This document shows positions 1 to 8,542 of a stretch of 30,121 bases of DNA, piece after piece. Below the pieces are notes generated by a model. The model had not been told where the DNA came from. It worked only from the letters and a program-made list of their open reading frames with translations, and did not search any database. A program made the position numbers and the translations under genes. This DNA comes from Candidatus Argoarchaeum ethanivorans (GTDB taxonomy: Archaea; Halobacteriota; Methanosarcinia; Methanosarcinales; EX4572-44). The first letter of the stretch is position 1. Each line of letters begins with the position of its first letter. The stretch is taken from positions 1 through 30,121 of the forward strand of contig CAJHIR010000002.1 of NCBI GenBank assembly GCA_905067535.1. Reading direction: 5' to 3'.

Positions 1-135
1 TTTGCTTTTTTCACTGAAATGAGTGAAGCGGAAGTGAAAGAAATAGATGATAAAACGTTTCAATCCCCTATAACGGGTCTTTGCTTTTTTCACCCCGGCG
101 ATACTGATGCCGAAATTGAGAAGGCAATTTATTAA
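1..135 (+). CDS. C-terminal end of an unidentified protein (partial)
   Basis: An open frame enters from the left edge and ends at a TAA at 133-135, giving the last 44 residues of a protein that ends DAEIEKAIY. I do not recognise the family. A 14-base string (TTTGCTTTTTTCAC) occurs twice inside it, at 1-14 and about 80-93, read in the same frame as FAFF and CFFH. The piece is short, so it may be chance; the only support is an uninterrupted frame with a plausible acidic and lysine-rich composition. Confidence 0.3.
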   Translation, partial: FAFFTEMSEAEVKEIDDKTFQSPITGLCFFHPGDTDAEIEKAIY

Positions 136-276
136 CTTCTTATTCCTTGTTTCACGGCATTCTATGGACTTTTACTATATATAAAGGTTACGAAAAAATA
201 ACGCTTGGCGATAACCTCTGTTTTATCACTCCAACATTACCGGTATCCGATCGACATAAATCCCTCTTTCGTGCTG

Positions 277-513
277 CTACAGCTTGGCGATAGTCTTTCC
301 TTTAGGGTCTCCCAGATAATATTTATAACCACATTTTGGACACTCAGACTTTCTCTTATCCCCACAGGGATCTTCAGGGCTATCTATAGTTCCTTCACTG
401 CCATTAAGTCCAGAAGAACAGAAAAAATAGACAAAGTCGGGATTATAATTTTTTATCACATTTACAATTGGCTCGCTTGAGCCTCCAACTGAAAGTATGA
501 GTGTCTTTTTCAT
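277..513 (-). pseudogene. Truncated CARF-like CRISPR-associated protein (Cas02710/TIGR02710 type), N-terminal part only
   Basis: The 78-residue product begins MKKTLILSVGGSSEPIVNVI and continues NPDFVYFFCSSG. This is the first beta-strand, the glycine-rich nucleotide-binding turn and the second strand of a CARF-type Rossmann fold, as in the Cas02710 family of type III accessory proteins. A CPKCG motif follows, and the frame stops after GKTIAKL. Full-length relatives are several hundred residues long, so the rest of the CARF domain and any effector domain are missing. None of the three minus-strand frames below the stop reads as a convincing continuation. A strong ribosome site (GGGGGAG) precedes the ATG, and the gene begins 2 bases after the cas6 stop, so the two were one transcript. 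The family call is from pattern memory and is moderate; the truncation is directly visible. Confidence 0.55.
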
Positions 514-515
514 TC

Positions 516-1460
516 TTACTCCCCCTTAAGCTCATATTTTCCCAATCCATAAACAGTTCCTTTGCCTATGTGAAGGTATTCGCCAAGCGTCAGGTAGGGT
601 ACGAATTCGGCTAAATCTCCTTCAAATGTTATTTCTCCTACGAATCCACCCATTTTCATCCTTGTTGCTTGTCTCTGCGAGTAACGCTCCCAATCATGCC
701 ACTTCAAATCAGAATGGACGGTTTTGACATTCTCTTTTGCTCTTTTAATAAGTCCCTTCCAGTCGAGTTCCCATTTTTCACCACAATGAACCTCGGCAAG
801 CCAGGATAATCTTCGTAGTAGATTTCTAATCAGAATTTCAAAATCTATATCACGGGTAAGTTTCCCCGCGTATTTTATTCTTGTTGGCGTCAGAAAGCGA
901 AGTGTAACCCGGTGGTAATTGAGTTGTGCTGCTTTTCCGGTCAACTCGGCAGAATTTATCACCCATAAATTGTCCTTGAAATGCGAGTCGCCGTCATAAA
1001 TAAGTGTCTTTCTATCTTTAGTAAGGCTGATTACTTTTTCAAGTGAATACTTCCCTTTGCCCTTCCCTATTCCTACTCGCCCAAGTTCTTCAAATGCGAA
1101 GATAAAATAGGGGATGTAGTCTACCGCACGACCAACGAGGATGAGGTAAAAAACCAGATTGTCATCCATTCCATAACGCTGCCTTTCATCCAAGGGAGGC
1201 TCGATAACAAACGGGTGCGGGACATAATCGCCTTTCAATCGCCCCCCTTCTCTAGCTTCCTGCGACACAGAAGTCTCGAACACATAGGAATAGACACATT
1301 CATGCCGAAGCACGCACTTTGCACATTCTCCTTCCCTGTCCACACACACCGCACGCTTCAGAACATGCCCAAAACCACCCCGGAACGTCGAACCCTTGTA
1401 AGGAGGAAGAATAAGCTCCTCCAGTGGTCGTATAATAAATCGGCATTTAGACAGCTTCAT
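516..1460 (-). CDS. cas6: CRISPR pre-crRNA processing endoribonuclease Cas6
   Basis: A 314-residue RAMP-fold protein. Cas6 cuts the repeat in the pre-crRNA to release mature guides for type I or III complexes. The N-terminus (FIIRPLEELILPPYKGSTFRGGFGHVLKRAVC) is the typical Cas6 opening. Two CxxC-like pairs follow (CAKC, then HEC) around residues 46-55. The C-terminus has the glycine-rich RAMP loop (GEYLHIGKGTVYGLGKYEL), and GFVGEITFEGDL lies before it. Length fits the COG5551/PF10040 group. I place the start at the ATG at 1460, with AGGAG ten bases upstream; an in-frame GTG at 1466 is the alternative. A truncated CARF gene follows, and no array or effector cas genes lie in the window, so it is either an orphan or the edge of a locus that continues to the left. 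Confidence 0.85.
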   Translation of the reverse strand: MKLSKCRFIIRPLEELILPPYKGSTFRGGFGHVLKRAVCVDREGECAKCVLRHECVYSYVFETSVSQEAREGGRLKGDYVPHPFVIEPPLDERQRYGMDDNLVFYLILVGRAVDYIPYFIFAFEELGRVGIGKGKGKYSLEKVISLTKDRKTLIYDGDSHFKDNLWVINSAELTGKAAQLNYHRVTLRFLTPTRIKYAGKLTRDIDFEILIRNLLRRLSWLAEVHCGEKWELDWKGLIKRAKENVKTVHSDLKWHDWERYSQRQATRMKMGGFVGEITFEGDLAEFVPYLTLGEYLHIGKGTVYGLGKYELKGE

Positions 1461-1500
1461 CGACACTCTTCTCCTGTCTCATTTTCAGTAGCTCTTTGAG

Positions 1501-1514
1501 TTTAAAATATATAA
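1501..1514 (-). promoter_or_regulatory. Probable TATA box for cas6
   Basis: On the minus strand this reads TTATATATTTTAAA, a good archaeal TATA element, 41-54 bases upstream of the cas6 ATG. Transcription would then begin near 1480 and leave a short leader that holds the AGGAG ribosome site at 1471-1475. Inferred from position and sequence only. Confidence 0.45.
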
Positions 1515-1623
1515 GAGTTCACACTCGTATGTGGCACTGCTACCCCAAAAACCAAACTCATCCGGGGTTCCAGAGGTGTTTTGGAGTTGTATAGAACCAC
1601 GAGATTATATGAGATTAACACCT

Positions 1624-1716
1624 GCAACACCCCGTGTGCAGAAATCAACTCTTGATTGCACAGTACTGCACACAACATGCTTAGAAATAACGAATCTTGA
1701 TTGCGTAGTAATCAGC
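1624..1716. repeat. Degenerate tandem copies of the dispersed hairpin repeat
   Basis: Two neighbouring, imperfect units lie here in the 345-base gap between cas6 and pdxS. Each has a GCA-rich arm, then GAAATCAA or GAAATAACGAA, then CTTGATTGC. The same order (hairpin, AGAAATAAC, TCGATTGC) is seen in the well-preserved copies at 8543-8664, so I read these as decayed members. Nothing else was recognised in this gap: the small open frame across it has no family resemblance and no ribosome site. Confidence 0.45.
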
Positions 1717-1807
1717 AACATCTTCAAAACAATGCCAACACCACGTAACGTGACAGCTCCCTTAAGGTAAAGTTTATCTTGTATGATCATGAATCAGTGT
1801 ACTTATT

Positions 1808-2704
1808 ATGGACATGGAAAAACTTCGACATGGGACGGAATTAATAAAACGCGGCTTTGCAAAAATGCAGAAAGGCGGTGTGATAATGGACGTTACAAAC
1901 AAAGAGCAGGCACGCATTGCTGAAGAAGCTGGTGCTGTTGCTGTCATGGCACTCCAGACTGTGCCGGCTGATATACGTAAAGAAGGTGGAGTCGCACGAA
2001 TGGCGGATCCGGAAATAATAGAGTCAATCATCGACGAGGTAACCATTCCTGTGATGGCAAAAACAAGAATAGGGCACTTTGTAGAGGCAGAAATACTCCA
2101 GGCGATTGGCGTGGACATGGTGGATGAGTCGGAAGTTTTGACGCCAGCCGATGAAATGTATCATATTGATAAAACAGGATTTACGATACCTTTTGTTTGC
2201 GGTGCACGAAACCTCGGGGAAGCTCTGCGACGCATAAATGAAGGTGCAGCAATGATACGCACCAAAGGTGAGGCAGGCACAGGAGATGTAAAAGAGGCAG
2301 TGCGTCACGCAAAACAGATCACAGGTGAAATCCGTGCTCTTGCAGGTAAAAACAAAGAAGAACTGATTAAAACAGCACGAGAAATAGAAGCACCCGTTGA
2401 ATTAGTAGTTGAAACAGCAAAGCTTCAACGCCTGCCAGTGGTAAACTTTGCAGCAGGGGGCATAGCAACACCAGCAGATGCTGCAATGATGATGCAGCTT
2501 GGAGTAGATGGCATATTTGTAGGCTCCGGCATCTTCAAATCAGAAAATCCTGAAAAAATGGCAAAATCTATCGTTGAAGCAGTAAACAACTACGACAAGC
2601 CAGAAATGCTTGCAGAGATCTCAAAAGGAATTGGAAACCCGATGAAAGGAATGGACACGAAAACGATACCGGAATCAGAGATACTTCAAACACGTGGATG
2701 GTAA
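1808..2704 (+). CDS. pdxS: Pyridoxal 5'-phosphate synthase, lyase subunit PdxS
   Basis: A 298-residue (beta/alpha)8-barrel enzyme of the DXP-independent vitamin B6 route. It joins ribose 5-phosphate, glyceraldehyde 3-phosphate and ammonia into PLP. Residues known from the family are visible: D28 in VIMDVT, K85 in [10 protein letters not shown] (the Schiff-base lysine) and K153 in [11 protein letters not shown] (the second active-site lysine). [11 protein letters not shown] and [21 protein letters not shown] are near-invariant family stretches. Length is normal. The partner glutaminase PdxT, which supplies ammonia and is often adjacent, is not next to it or elsewhere in the window, so it must be encoded elsewhere. 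PLP is the cofactor of GlyA, also in this window. Upstream is the decayed repeat region; downstream is grpE after 113 bases. Confidence 0.95.
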   Translation: MDMEKLRHGTELIKRGFAKMQKGGVIMDVTNKEQARIAEEAGAVAVMALQTVPADIRKEGGVARMADPEIIESIIDEVTIPVMAKTRIGHFVEAEILQAIGVDMVDESEVLTPADEMYHIDKTGFTIPFVCGARNLGEALRRINEGAAMIRTKGEAGTGDVKEAVRHAKQITGEIRALAGKNKEELIKTAREIEAPVELVVETAKLQRLPVVNFAAGGIATPADAAMMMQLGVDGIFVGSGIFKSENPEKMAKSIVEAVNNYDKPEMLAEISKGIGNPMKGMDTKTIPESEILQTRGW

Positions 2705-2817
2705 GTATTATACAGGGTACGCATTTTAAGCCCTTCATCTCAAAATGTTTCGTGAGATTGTATGGCTACGAATAATTAGAACAGTTTGAAGTGTTTTAAG
2801 AGCAGGGGCTTGCAGTT

Positions 2818-3300
2818 ATGAAGCTATACAAATACTACAAAAAAAACCAGTTGCTTAAAATGGCAGAGAAAGAAAAAGCAGAATATCTTGAGTACATAAA
2901 AAGGCTTCAGGCTGAGTTCGAGAACTATAAAAAAAGAGTAGCTCGGGAGCAGGAAGAATTTGTTAAATATGCAAATGAAAAACTTATCAGAGAACTGGTA
3001 GATGTTTACGAGAACCTCGATCGCGCACTTAAAAATTGCAGTGATGATAAAAACGAGGAGTTGGCTAAAGGATTGAACATTGTATACAAACAATTAAGTG
3101 ACATCCTGACGAAAACAGGACTGTCCAGGATAAAAGCAGAAGGTGAGCAGTTTGACCACAATCTACATGAAGTGTTAATGCAAACCGTAACCGATGAAGT
3201 TCCAGAGGATACCGTACTTGAAGAACTGCAGCAAGGATACATGCTTCATGGAAAAGTACTGCGTCATTCAATGGTACGAATTGCAAAACATTCAGAATAA
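2818..3300 (+). CDS. grpE: GrpE nucleotide exchange factor
   Basis: A 160-residue GrpE. It releases ADP from DnaK and so resets the chaperone. A long charged N-terminal helix (about residues 10-50, with YIKRLQAEFENYKKR) is the dimerising coiled coil. The C-terminal beta-wing domain carries the family signature FDHNLHEVLMQ and ends GYMLHGKVLRHSMVRIAK. The start is the ATG at 2818 with GCAGGGG just upstream; an internal Met (LLKMAEKEK) is less likely. It lies 31 bases before dnaK on the same strand. In archaea this chaperone set is thought to have been acquired from bacteria. The N-terminus lacks the long disordered leader of many bacterial GrpE proteins. Confidence 0.93.
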   Translation: MKLYKYYKKNQLLKMAEKEKAEYLEYIKRLQAEFENYKKRVAREQEEFVKYANEKLIRELVDVYENLDRALKNCSDDKNEELAKGLNIVYKQLSDILTKTGLSRIKAEGEQFDHNLHEVLMQTVTDEVPEDTVLEELQQGYMLHGKVLRHSMVRIAKHSE

Positions 3301-3331
3301 ATTAATTTTATAAATACGAGGTAAATAAAAT

Positions 3332-5209
3332 ATGTCTAAGATAATAGGAATCGATTTGGGTACAAGTAACTCGGCAGCAGCAGCATTAATAGGTGGAAAA
3401 CCTACCATTATTCCAAGTGCGGAAGGTACCACGGTTGGTGGAGGAAAAGCCTTCCCGTCTGTTGTAGCCTTCACAAAAAAAGGAGAGCTGCTAGTAGGAG
3501 AGCCAGCGCGCAGACAAGCAGTAAGCAACCCTGAGCGCACAATTACCGCGATTAAACGAAAAATGGGAACAGATTATAAAGTAACCATTGGCAATAAAAA
3601 ATACACACCACAGGAGATTTCATCTTTCATCCTGCAAAAAATAAAAAAGGATGCTGAAGCGTTTCTTGGAGAAAAAGTGGAAAAAGCGGTAATAACTGTT
3701 CCAGCATATTTTAATGATAACCAGAGACAGGCAACAAAAGATGCAGGAAAAATAGCAGGACTGGATGTGGTACGAATCATCAATGAGCCGACAGCAGCTT
3801 CGCTTTCTTATGGGTTAGAAAAATCTGGTGAAATGAAAATACTTGTCTTTGACTTTGGTGGGGGGACACTGGATGTAACCATAATGGAACTTGGAGATGG
3901 TGTATTCGAAGTAAAATCAACGTCTGGTGATACACAACTTGGCGGTACAGATATGGATGAGAAACTCATCAACTACATCGCCGAGGAATTTAAAAAAGAA
4001 CACGGCATTGACCTGAGAAAAGACAAAATGGCAGTGCAGAGACTGAAAGATGCTTCAGAAAAAGCAAAGATAGAGCTTTCATCTGCAATGAGCACAAGCA
4101 TCAACCTGCCATTCATAACTGCTGATGCCAATGGACCAAAGCACCTTGAGATGGAAATGACAAGGGCAAAACTTGAAGAAATTGTGAAAGACGTGGTGGA
4201 GAAGTGTAAAGGATCGATCACACAGGTTCTTGGTGATGCCAAATTACAACCATCGGATGTTAATAAAATCATCATGGTCGGCGGACCCACGCGCATGCCA
4301 ATCGTACAAAAATTTGTAGAAGGCGTTATAAGCAAACCAATCGAAAGTGGTGTGGACCCGATGGAATGTGTTGCATTTGGGGCAGCCATACAGGGTGGAG
4401 TGCTTGCAGGTGAAGTAAAAGACATAGTACTTCTTGATGTTACACCACTGACACTTGGAATCGAAACCCTTGGTGGAGTCAGGACAGCATTAATCGACAG
4501 AAACACGACCATACCAGCAAAGAAAAGCGAAATATTCTCAACAGCAGCAGACAGCCAGACAAGCGTGGATATACACGTGCTCCAGGGAGAGCGGCCGATG
4601 GCTGCCGACAACGTATCACTTGGAAAATTCACACTCGTGGGAATACCAATGGCGCCAAGAGGTATGCCGCAGATAGACGTCACCTTTGATATTGATTCAA
4701 ACGGCATACTTCATGTGACGGCAAAGGACATTGGAACAGGCAAATCACAGGATATGACTATTTCTGCACCGCTTAAGATGTCGGAAGACGAAATCGATGG
4801 AAAAATAAAAGATGCGGAGGAGCATGCGAAAGAAGACGAAAAACGAAAAGAGTTAATAGAGGTTAAAAATCAGGCAGACTCTCTTGTGTATACAACAGAA
4901 AAAACCATCAGTGAACTTGGCGAAAAGGTTCCGGAAGACCAGAAAACAAAAGCCGAAGACGCGGTAAAAAAGCTCAAAGATGCGATTAAAACCGATGATG
5001 TAGACACGATAAAATCAGCAATAGAAGAACTTACAAAAGAAATGCATGCACTGAGTCAGATTCTTTACCAGCAGGCACAGGAGGAACAGGCACAACAGCA
5101 GCAAGCACAGGAAGAGCAGGCACCGGAAACTGGAACTGAAAGTACAACAACTGGTGATGAAGAAAAAGTGGTTGATGTTGACTACGAAGAGGTGGATAAC
5201 AACAAGTAA
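3332..5209 (+). CDS. dnaK: Hsp70 chaperone DnaK
   Basis: A 625-residue Hsp70. ATP binding and hydrolysis by the N-terminal domain control clamping of unfolded peptides by the C-terminal domain. Visible motifs are [12 protein letters not shown] (residues 6-17), [17 protein letters not shown] (about 123-139), [12 protein letters not shown] (150-161) and DFGGGTLDV (174-182). The segment [21 protein letters not shown] lacks the roughly 24-residue insertion of Gram-negative DnaK, so this is the Gram-positive type usual in archaea. A glutamine/alanine-rich tail leads to VDVDYEEVD near the end. A GAGG ribosome site precedes the ATG. grpE is upstream; no dnaJ follows, and the next 580 bases hold only a pseudogene. 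Heat-shock control is likely but no operator is recognisable. Confidence 0.97.
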   Translation: MSKIIGIDLGTSNSAAAALIGGKPTIIPSAEGTTVGGGKAFPSVVAFTKKGELLVGEPARRQAVSNPERTITAIKRKMGTDYKVTIGNKKYTPQEISSFILQKIKKDAEAFLGEKVEKAVITVPAYFNDNQRQATKDAGKIAGLDVVRIINEPTAASLSYGLEKSGEMKILVFDFGGGTLDVTIMELGDGVFEVKSTSGDTQLGGTDMDEKLINYIAEEFKKEHGIDLRKDKMAVQRLKDASEKAKIELSSAMSTSINLPFITADANGPKHLEMEMTRAKLEEIVKDVVEKCKGSITQVLGDAKLQPSDVNKIIMVGGPTRMPIVQKFVEGVISKPIESGVDPMECVAFGAAIQGGVLAGEVKDIVLLDVTPLTLGIETLGGVRTALIDRNTTIPAKKSEIFSTAADSQTSVDIHVLQGERPMAADNVSLGKFTLVGIPMAPRGMPQIDVTFDIDSNGILHVTAKDIGTGKSQDMTISAPLKMSEDEIDGKIKDAEEHAKEDEKRKELIEVKNQADSLVYTTEKTISELGEKVPEDQKTKAEDAVKKLKDAIKTDDVDTIKSAIEELTKEMHALSQILYQQAQEEQAQQQQAQEEQAPETGTESTTTGDEEKVVDVDYEEVDNNK

Positions 5210-5376
5210 CATTCACCTGTATATTTTATTTACAGAAATAAAAATTGTTATTGATAGAATTTTGGATACTGGATTCACACGTCATCTTTGTCTGCCAATA
5301 ACAACGGCTGTTTCACCTTGTTTTGAATTGATATGACAACCGGGAATAAATCAAACAAAATCATATTAATATTAAT

Positions 5377-5687
5377 CACAGCGTTGGGAAACTAAACGTC
5401 ACCATCAAAAAGCACAATTACCGTGTGTACGAAGGTGAAATTAACGTCTATCCGGTAATCTCGACTAATTCTGCTGGTGCAGAGCGTAACGAATACCTAC
5501 AAGGTGAAAACGTCTCTGTGAAGGCAGAGGGGCTTTCTCCGAATATGAATATATGAATTATACTATCTGGAAGAAGCTTTTCCAGTTCCCCGTGCTTCTC
5601 TGTGGTGAAAAAAGTTATCTCACAATTGCACAAAAACAACCACAACTTACCGGATTATGTTCATTTTTTATCATTAAAAATTATTGA
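5377..5687 (+). pseudogene. Relic of a secreted surface protein (beta-sandwich repeat domains), frameshifted
   Basis: The frame from 5377 reads SVGKLNVTIKKHNYRVYEGE, then VYPVISTNSAGAERNEYLQGENVSVKAEGLSPNMN, and stops at 5554-5556. Changing frame at 5556 continues NYTIWKK, which restores the expected end of the motif. The pattern V-T-I-x-K-H-N-Y-x-x-Y-E-G-x-I, followed by xGExVxVKxxGLxPNxNYTIW, is typical of large secreted cell-surface and peptidase-associated proteins of methanogen-type archaea. Both ends of the gene are lost: there is no start, no signal peptide and no sensible sequence after 5600. Identification is from pattern memory. The near-duplication at the frameshift (AATATGAATATATGAAT) suggests a small slippage event. 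It fills most of the 585-base gap between dnaK and the next gene. Confidence 0.5.
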
Positions 5688-5752
5688 ATATGAAGAATTA
5701 CAGATATCTAAAGTTTTGATGGAGTTTTGCTTATCATTTGTTTTATCATAGC

Positions 5753-5771
5753 GGTTTTAGTACTAAAAACC
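5753..5771. promoter_or_regulatory. Palindrome upstream of the reductase gene, possible operator
   Basis: GGTTTTAGTACTAAAAACC is an inverted repeat about a central AGTACT, 24 bases before the ATG at 5795 and directly ahead of the AGGAGGT ribosome site. It could bind a dimeric regulator or form a short hairpin in the leader. The evidence is symmetry and position only. Confidence 0.25.
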
Positions 5772-5794
5772 TAAATTTTCAATAGGAGGTTTTT

Positions 5795-6928
5795 ATGTAT
5801 GATTTAATCATTATTGGAGCGGGACCTTCTGGATCGGCTGCTGGCAGAATTGCAGGAAAGAAAGGCTTAAAGATCCTCCTAATTGAAAAAGAAATATTTC
5901 CAAGATATAAACCATGTGGCGGTGGCCTTTCAGAACAAGCAATGTCATATCTTGATTTTAAGATTCCCAGAGCTATCATTGAAAGAGATATATTTGGTGC
6001 GAGAGTTCACTTCAGAGGTCGGGTTGTTGAACAGCATAAGGGTTACAGGATAGCGGTCTTAACAAGTAGAAGTGTTTTGGATAACTTTTTACTCGAAAAA
6101 GCTAAAGAAACCGGAATTCAAATAAAAATGGGAGAAAAAATCACTGATTATCAGGAAAATGATGATTATGTAGAGGTTTTCACTAATGATAATATGTATA
6201 AGTCGAAATTTGTCATTATAGCAGAGGGTTCGCATGGCAAATTAAAATATAAAATTCGAAGAAAAGATGAAAAAGATGAATATGCAGTAAGCATTGTTGC
6301 AGAAATTGAAGAGGATACTAAAGCAATAGATAAATATATACATAACGCTATCGACCTTCACTTTGGATATTTCAAACATGGTTACGGGTGGATATTTCCA
6401 CATGAAAAATATTTTTCAGTGGGAATAGGTGGATTGGCAAAAAGCTTGCCCCATCCAAAAAGGAAAATGTTAGCTTTTTTAAATGAAAATAACTTTATCA
6501 GTAATTGTAAGTTGCATTCCCATATAATTCCTGCCGGGGGCATCAAAAGAAGGACAACAAGTCCAAGAGTTATCTTAAGTGGGGATTCGGCTGGATTTGT
6601 AGATTCTTTTTATGGAGAAGGTATTGCTTATGCAATACGATCTGGTCAGATTGCAGTGGAAGTTATTTCTGAAATAATATTAAATAATAAAGATTTAAAA
6701 ACATTAAAAAATTATGAAGTAATTTGCAAGTCAGAATTTATAGATAATTTAAAATATTCATTAATATTATCAAAATTAATACATAGTTATCCTTCAATAT
6801 TTTTAAAAATTTTTACTAATGATGAAGTTATTAACAAATACCTTGAAGTCTTTTCCATGAAAATATCATATAAAAATTATATCAAATGGTTAATTCCAAG
6901 AATGCCAAAGTTTCTCTTAAAATCATAA
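5795..6928 (+). CDS. Geranylgeranyl reductase family FAD-dependent oxidoreductase
   Basis: A 377-residue flavoprotein. Members saturate the isoprenoid chains of archaeal lipids or related prenyl groups. The N-terminus has the FAD dinucleotide-binding motif IIGAGPSGSAAGRIA (residues 6-20) and an acidic strand end (LLIEKE). The family signature PCGGGLS follows at 40-46. The second flavin motif is GDSAGFVDSFYGEGIAYAIRSG in the C-terminal third. An excellent AGGAGGT ribosome site sets the start. The coding sequence is visibly richer in A+T than its neighbours, and it stands alone between a pseudogene and a convergent pyk, so lateral acquisition is possible. The exact substrate cannot be read from sequence: it may be a lipid reductase or a paralogue acting on quinones or other prenyl compounds. 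Confidence 0.82.
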   Translation: MYDLIIIGAGPSGSAAGRIAGKKGLKILLIEKEIFPRYKPCGGGLSEQAMSYLDFKIPRAIIERDIFGARVHFRGRVVEQHKGYRIAVLTSRSVLDNFLLEKAKETGIQIKMGEKITDYQENDDYVEVFTNDNMYKSKFVIIAEGSHGKLKYKIRRKDEKDEYAVSIVAEIEEDTKAIDKYIHNAIDLHFGYFKHGYGWIFPHEKYFSVGIGGLAKSLPHPKRKMLAFLNENNFISNCKLHSHIIPAGGIKRRTTSPRVILSGDSAGFVDSFYGEGIAYAIRSGQIAVEVISEIILNNKDLKTLKNYEVICKSEFIDNLKYSLILSKLIHSYPSIFLKIFTNDEVINKYLEVFSMKISYKNYIKWLIPRMPKFLLKS

Positions 6929-6929
6929 C

Positions 6930-6981
6930 AATATCGTTGGCAGAGAGTTACTGGTTATCTCTGCACAACGAAGTTGTGCAG
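6930..6981. repeat. Copy of the dispersed hairpin repeat between convergent genes
   Basis: A perfect hairpin lies at 6961-6981: CTGCACAAC, a GAA loop, then GTTGTGCAG. The preceding bases (GTTGGCAGAGAGTTACTGGTTATCT) match the reverse complement of the tandem copies at 8543-8664. It sits between the 3' ends of the reductase gene and pyk. No T-run follows, so it is not an ordinary terminator, though it could still affect 3' ends. Confidence 0.7.
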
Positions 6982-7046
6982 TTTATGAAAAGGCTGTAAA
7001 TTGCTTCAGGTAGTACAAAGATGGTTTCAATCATCCGGAATATGGT

Positions 7047-8495
7047 TTACATGACTTTTGGGATGAAGCCATTTTGATCTACTGGTTCTATCATGCTTAC
7101 CCTAATCAGGTTTGTGCTGCCTGCTGTTCCTGTTGGCGTGCCTGCTGTGATAACGATAAGCTCGCCAGGTTTGATTCCTTTCAGCCTGGCAATCTGCTTT
7201 GCACTCTGTATCAATTGATCAGTGTTATCAGTTGCTTCAGTCGTCATTGACTGCACGCCCCAGATAAGTTGCAGCTTCCTGCAGACCTTGCTGATCGTAC
7301 ATAGGGCAATGATTGGCTGTGCCGGCCGGTATCGTGCTATCAATCGTGCTGCACTGCCTGTGCTTGTTGGTGTAAGTATTGCAGAAGCATCAAGATGTTT
7401 AGCAATATTACAGGCTGCCTGGCTGATTGCATCAGGGATGTTGTTAAGTGGTGCAAGATTGCGGCGAAACATCTGCTCTTTAAATTCATCAGAGATTTCG
7501 GTAGCCTGTGCAATTCTCGACATGATCTTCACTGATTGAATCGGGTAGCTGCCATTTGCTGTCTCTTCAGAAAGCATGATTGCGTCTGTGCCATCGAGTA
7601 TGGCATTGGAAACATCTGTAATTTCTGCACGGGTCGGGCGATTGTTCTCCACCATTGAGCGGAGCATTTGAGTGGCTGTAATAACTGGTTTTCCACAATT
7701 GTTACACAGTTTTATTATTTTCTTCTGTATCAATGCCACATCCTCGAGAGGCACTTCAACGCCAAGGTCCCCGCGTGCTACCATGATGCCATCAGATACT
7801 GTTATAATTTTATTTATCTTTTTTATAGCCTCCTGTTTCTCAATCTTCGCAATCACAGCAGTGTCTGCATCAGCATCAGTTATTATGCTCTTTGCTTGCA
7901 ATATGTCTTCTGGCATTCTAACAAAGGATATAGCGATATAGTCTACGTCATTTGCAATCCCAAAAAGCATATCTGCTTCATCCTTTTCTGTAATGGTTGG
8001 TGTGCGAATGATAGTGCTGGGAACGTTTACGCCTTTGTTGGATGTAAGAATGCCGCCATCAATAACAGTACAATGGATAGTTTCTTTTTCAACACTGTTC
8101 ACTACAACTTCTATGGTACCGTCTGCAAAAAGAATTGCATCGCCAGTATGCACCTCCGATGGCAGCTTTGTGTAGTTAATACTGAGCTGTTTGACAGTAC
8201 TGGTTACAGGTTTTGTAGTAATGTCAATGGTACTGCCTGTCTGAAGACTGATCTTTTCGTCTTCAACTCTTCCGATGCGTATTTTTGGTCCTGCAATATC
8301 CTGCAGAATTGCTACCTGTGTTTCAAGCTCGTTTGCGGTTTTTCGTATTAACTGGATAGTTTTTTTATGCTCGGCGTGTGTTCCATGAGAAAAATTAACT
8401 CGTGCAACATCCATTCCAGAAAGAATCATCTCGCGAATCGTGGTTTTACTGCTGCTCGCAGGTCCCATGGTACAGACAATTTTCGTGCGCTTCAT
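7047..8495 (-). CDS. pyk: Pyruvate kinase
   Basis: A 482-residue pyruvate kinase. It makes pyruvate and ATP from phosphoenolpyruvate and ADP. Motifs are TKIVCTMGPAS at the N-terminus, VNFSHG, ILQDIAGPKIRIG, then VIAKIEKQEAIKKIN (catalytic lysine and metal site), GIMVARGDLGVEVPLE, and ITATQMLRSMVENNRPTRAE. A C-terminal regulatory domain follows. The reading frame is open a further 75 codons upstream, but that stretch is only the hairpin repeat read through twice as SAQRSCAV and has no family similarity. The ATG at 8495, preceded by GGTGA, gives the normal N-terminus. Downstream it converges with the reductase gene. It is probably transcribed from within or beyond the repeat region. Confidence 0.96.
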   Translation of the reverse strand: MKRTKIVCTMGPASSSKTTIREMILSGMDVARVNFSHGTHAEHKKTIQLIRKTANELETQVAILQDIAGPKIRIGRVEDEKISLQTGSTIDITTKPVTSTVKQLSINYTKLPSEVHTGDAILFADGTIEVVVNSVEKETIHCTVIDGGILTSNKGVNVPSTIIRTPTITEKDEADMLFGIANDVDYIAISFVRMPEDILQAKSIITDADADTAVIAKIEKQEAIKKINKIITVSDGIMVARGDLGVEVPLEDVALIQKKIIKLCNNCGKPVITATQMLRSMVENNRPTRAEITDVSNAILDGTDAIMLSEETANGSYPIQSVKIMSRIAQATEISDEFKEQMFRRNLAPLNNIPDAISQAACNIAKHLDASAILTPTSTGSAARLIARYRPAQPIIALCTISKVCRKLQLIWGVQSMTTEATDNTDQLIQSAKQIARLKGIKPGELIVITAGTPTGTAGSTNLIRVSMIEPVDQNGFIPKVM

Positions 8496-8542
8496 ACCGT
8501 TCACCTTTACATGAAATATAGCAATGTAATGATAGATAAAAA

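Noticed and set aside
1531..1770. A 79-codon frame between cas6 and pdxS
   Set aside because: It consists largely of the degenerate repeat units, has no ribosome site and shows no recognisable similarity.
3973..4707. A 244-codon minus-strand open frame
   Set aside because: It lies entirely antisense to the conserved dnaK coding sequence and resembles no protein; it is a shadow of dnaK codon use.
7668..8351. A 227-codon plus-strand open frame
   Set aside because: Antisense to pyk, cysteine- and tyrosine-rich without a family pattern; the pyk frame is unambiguous.
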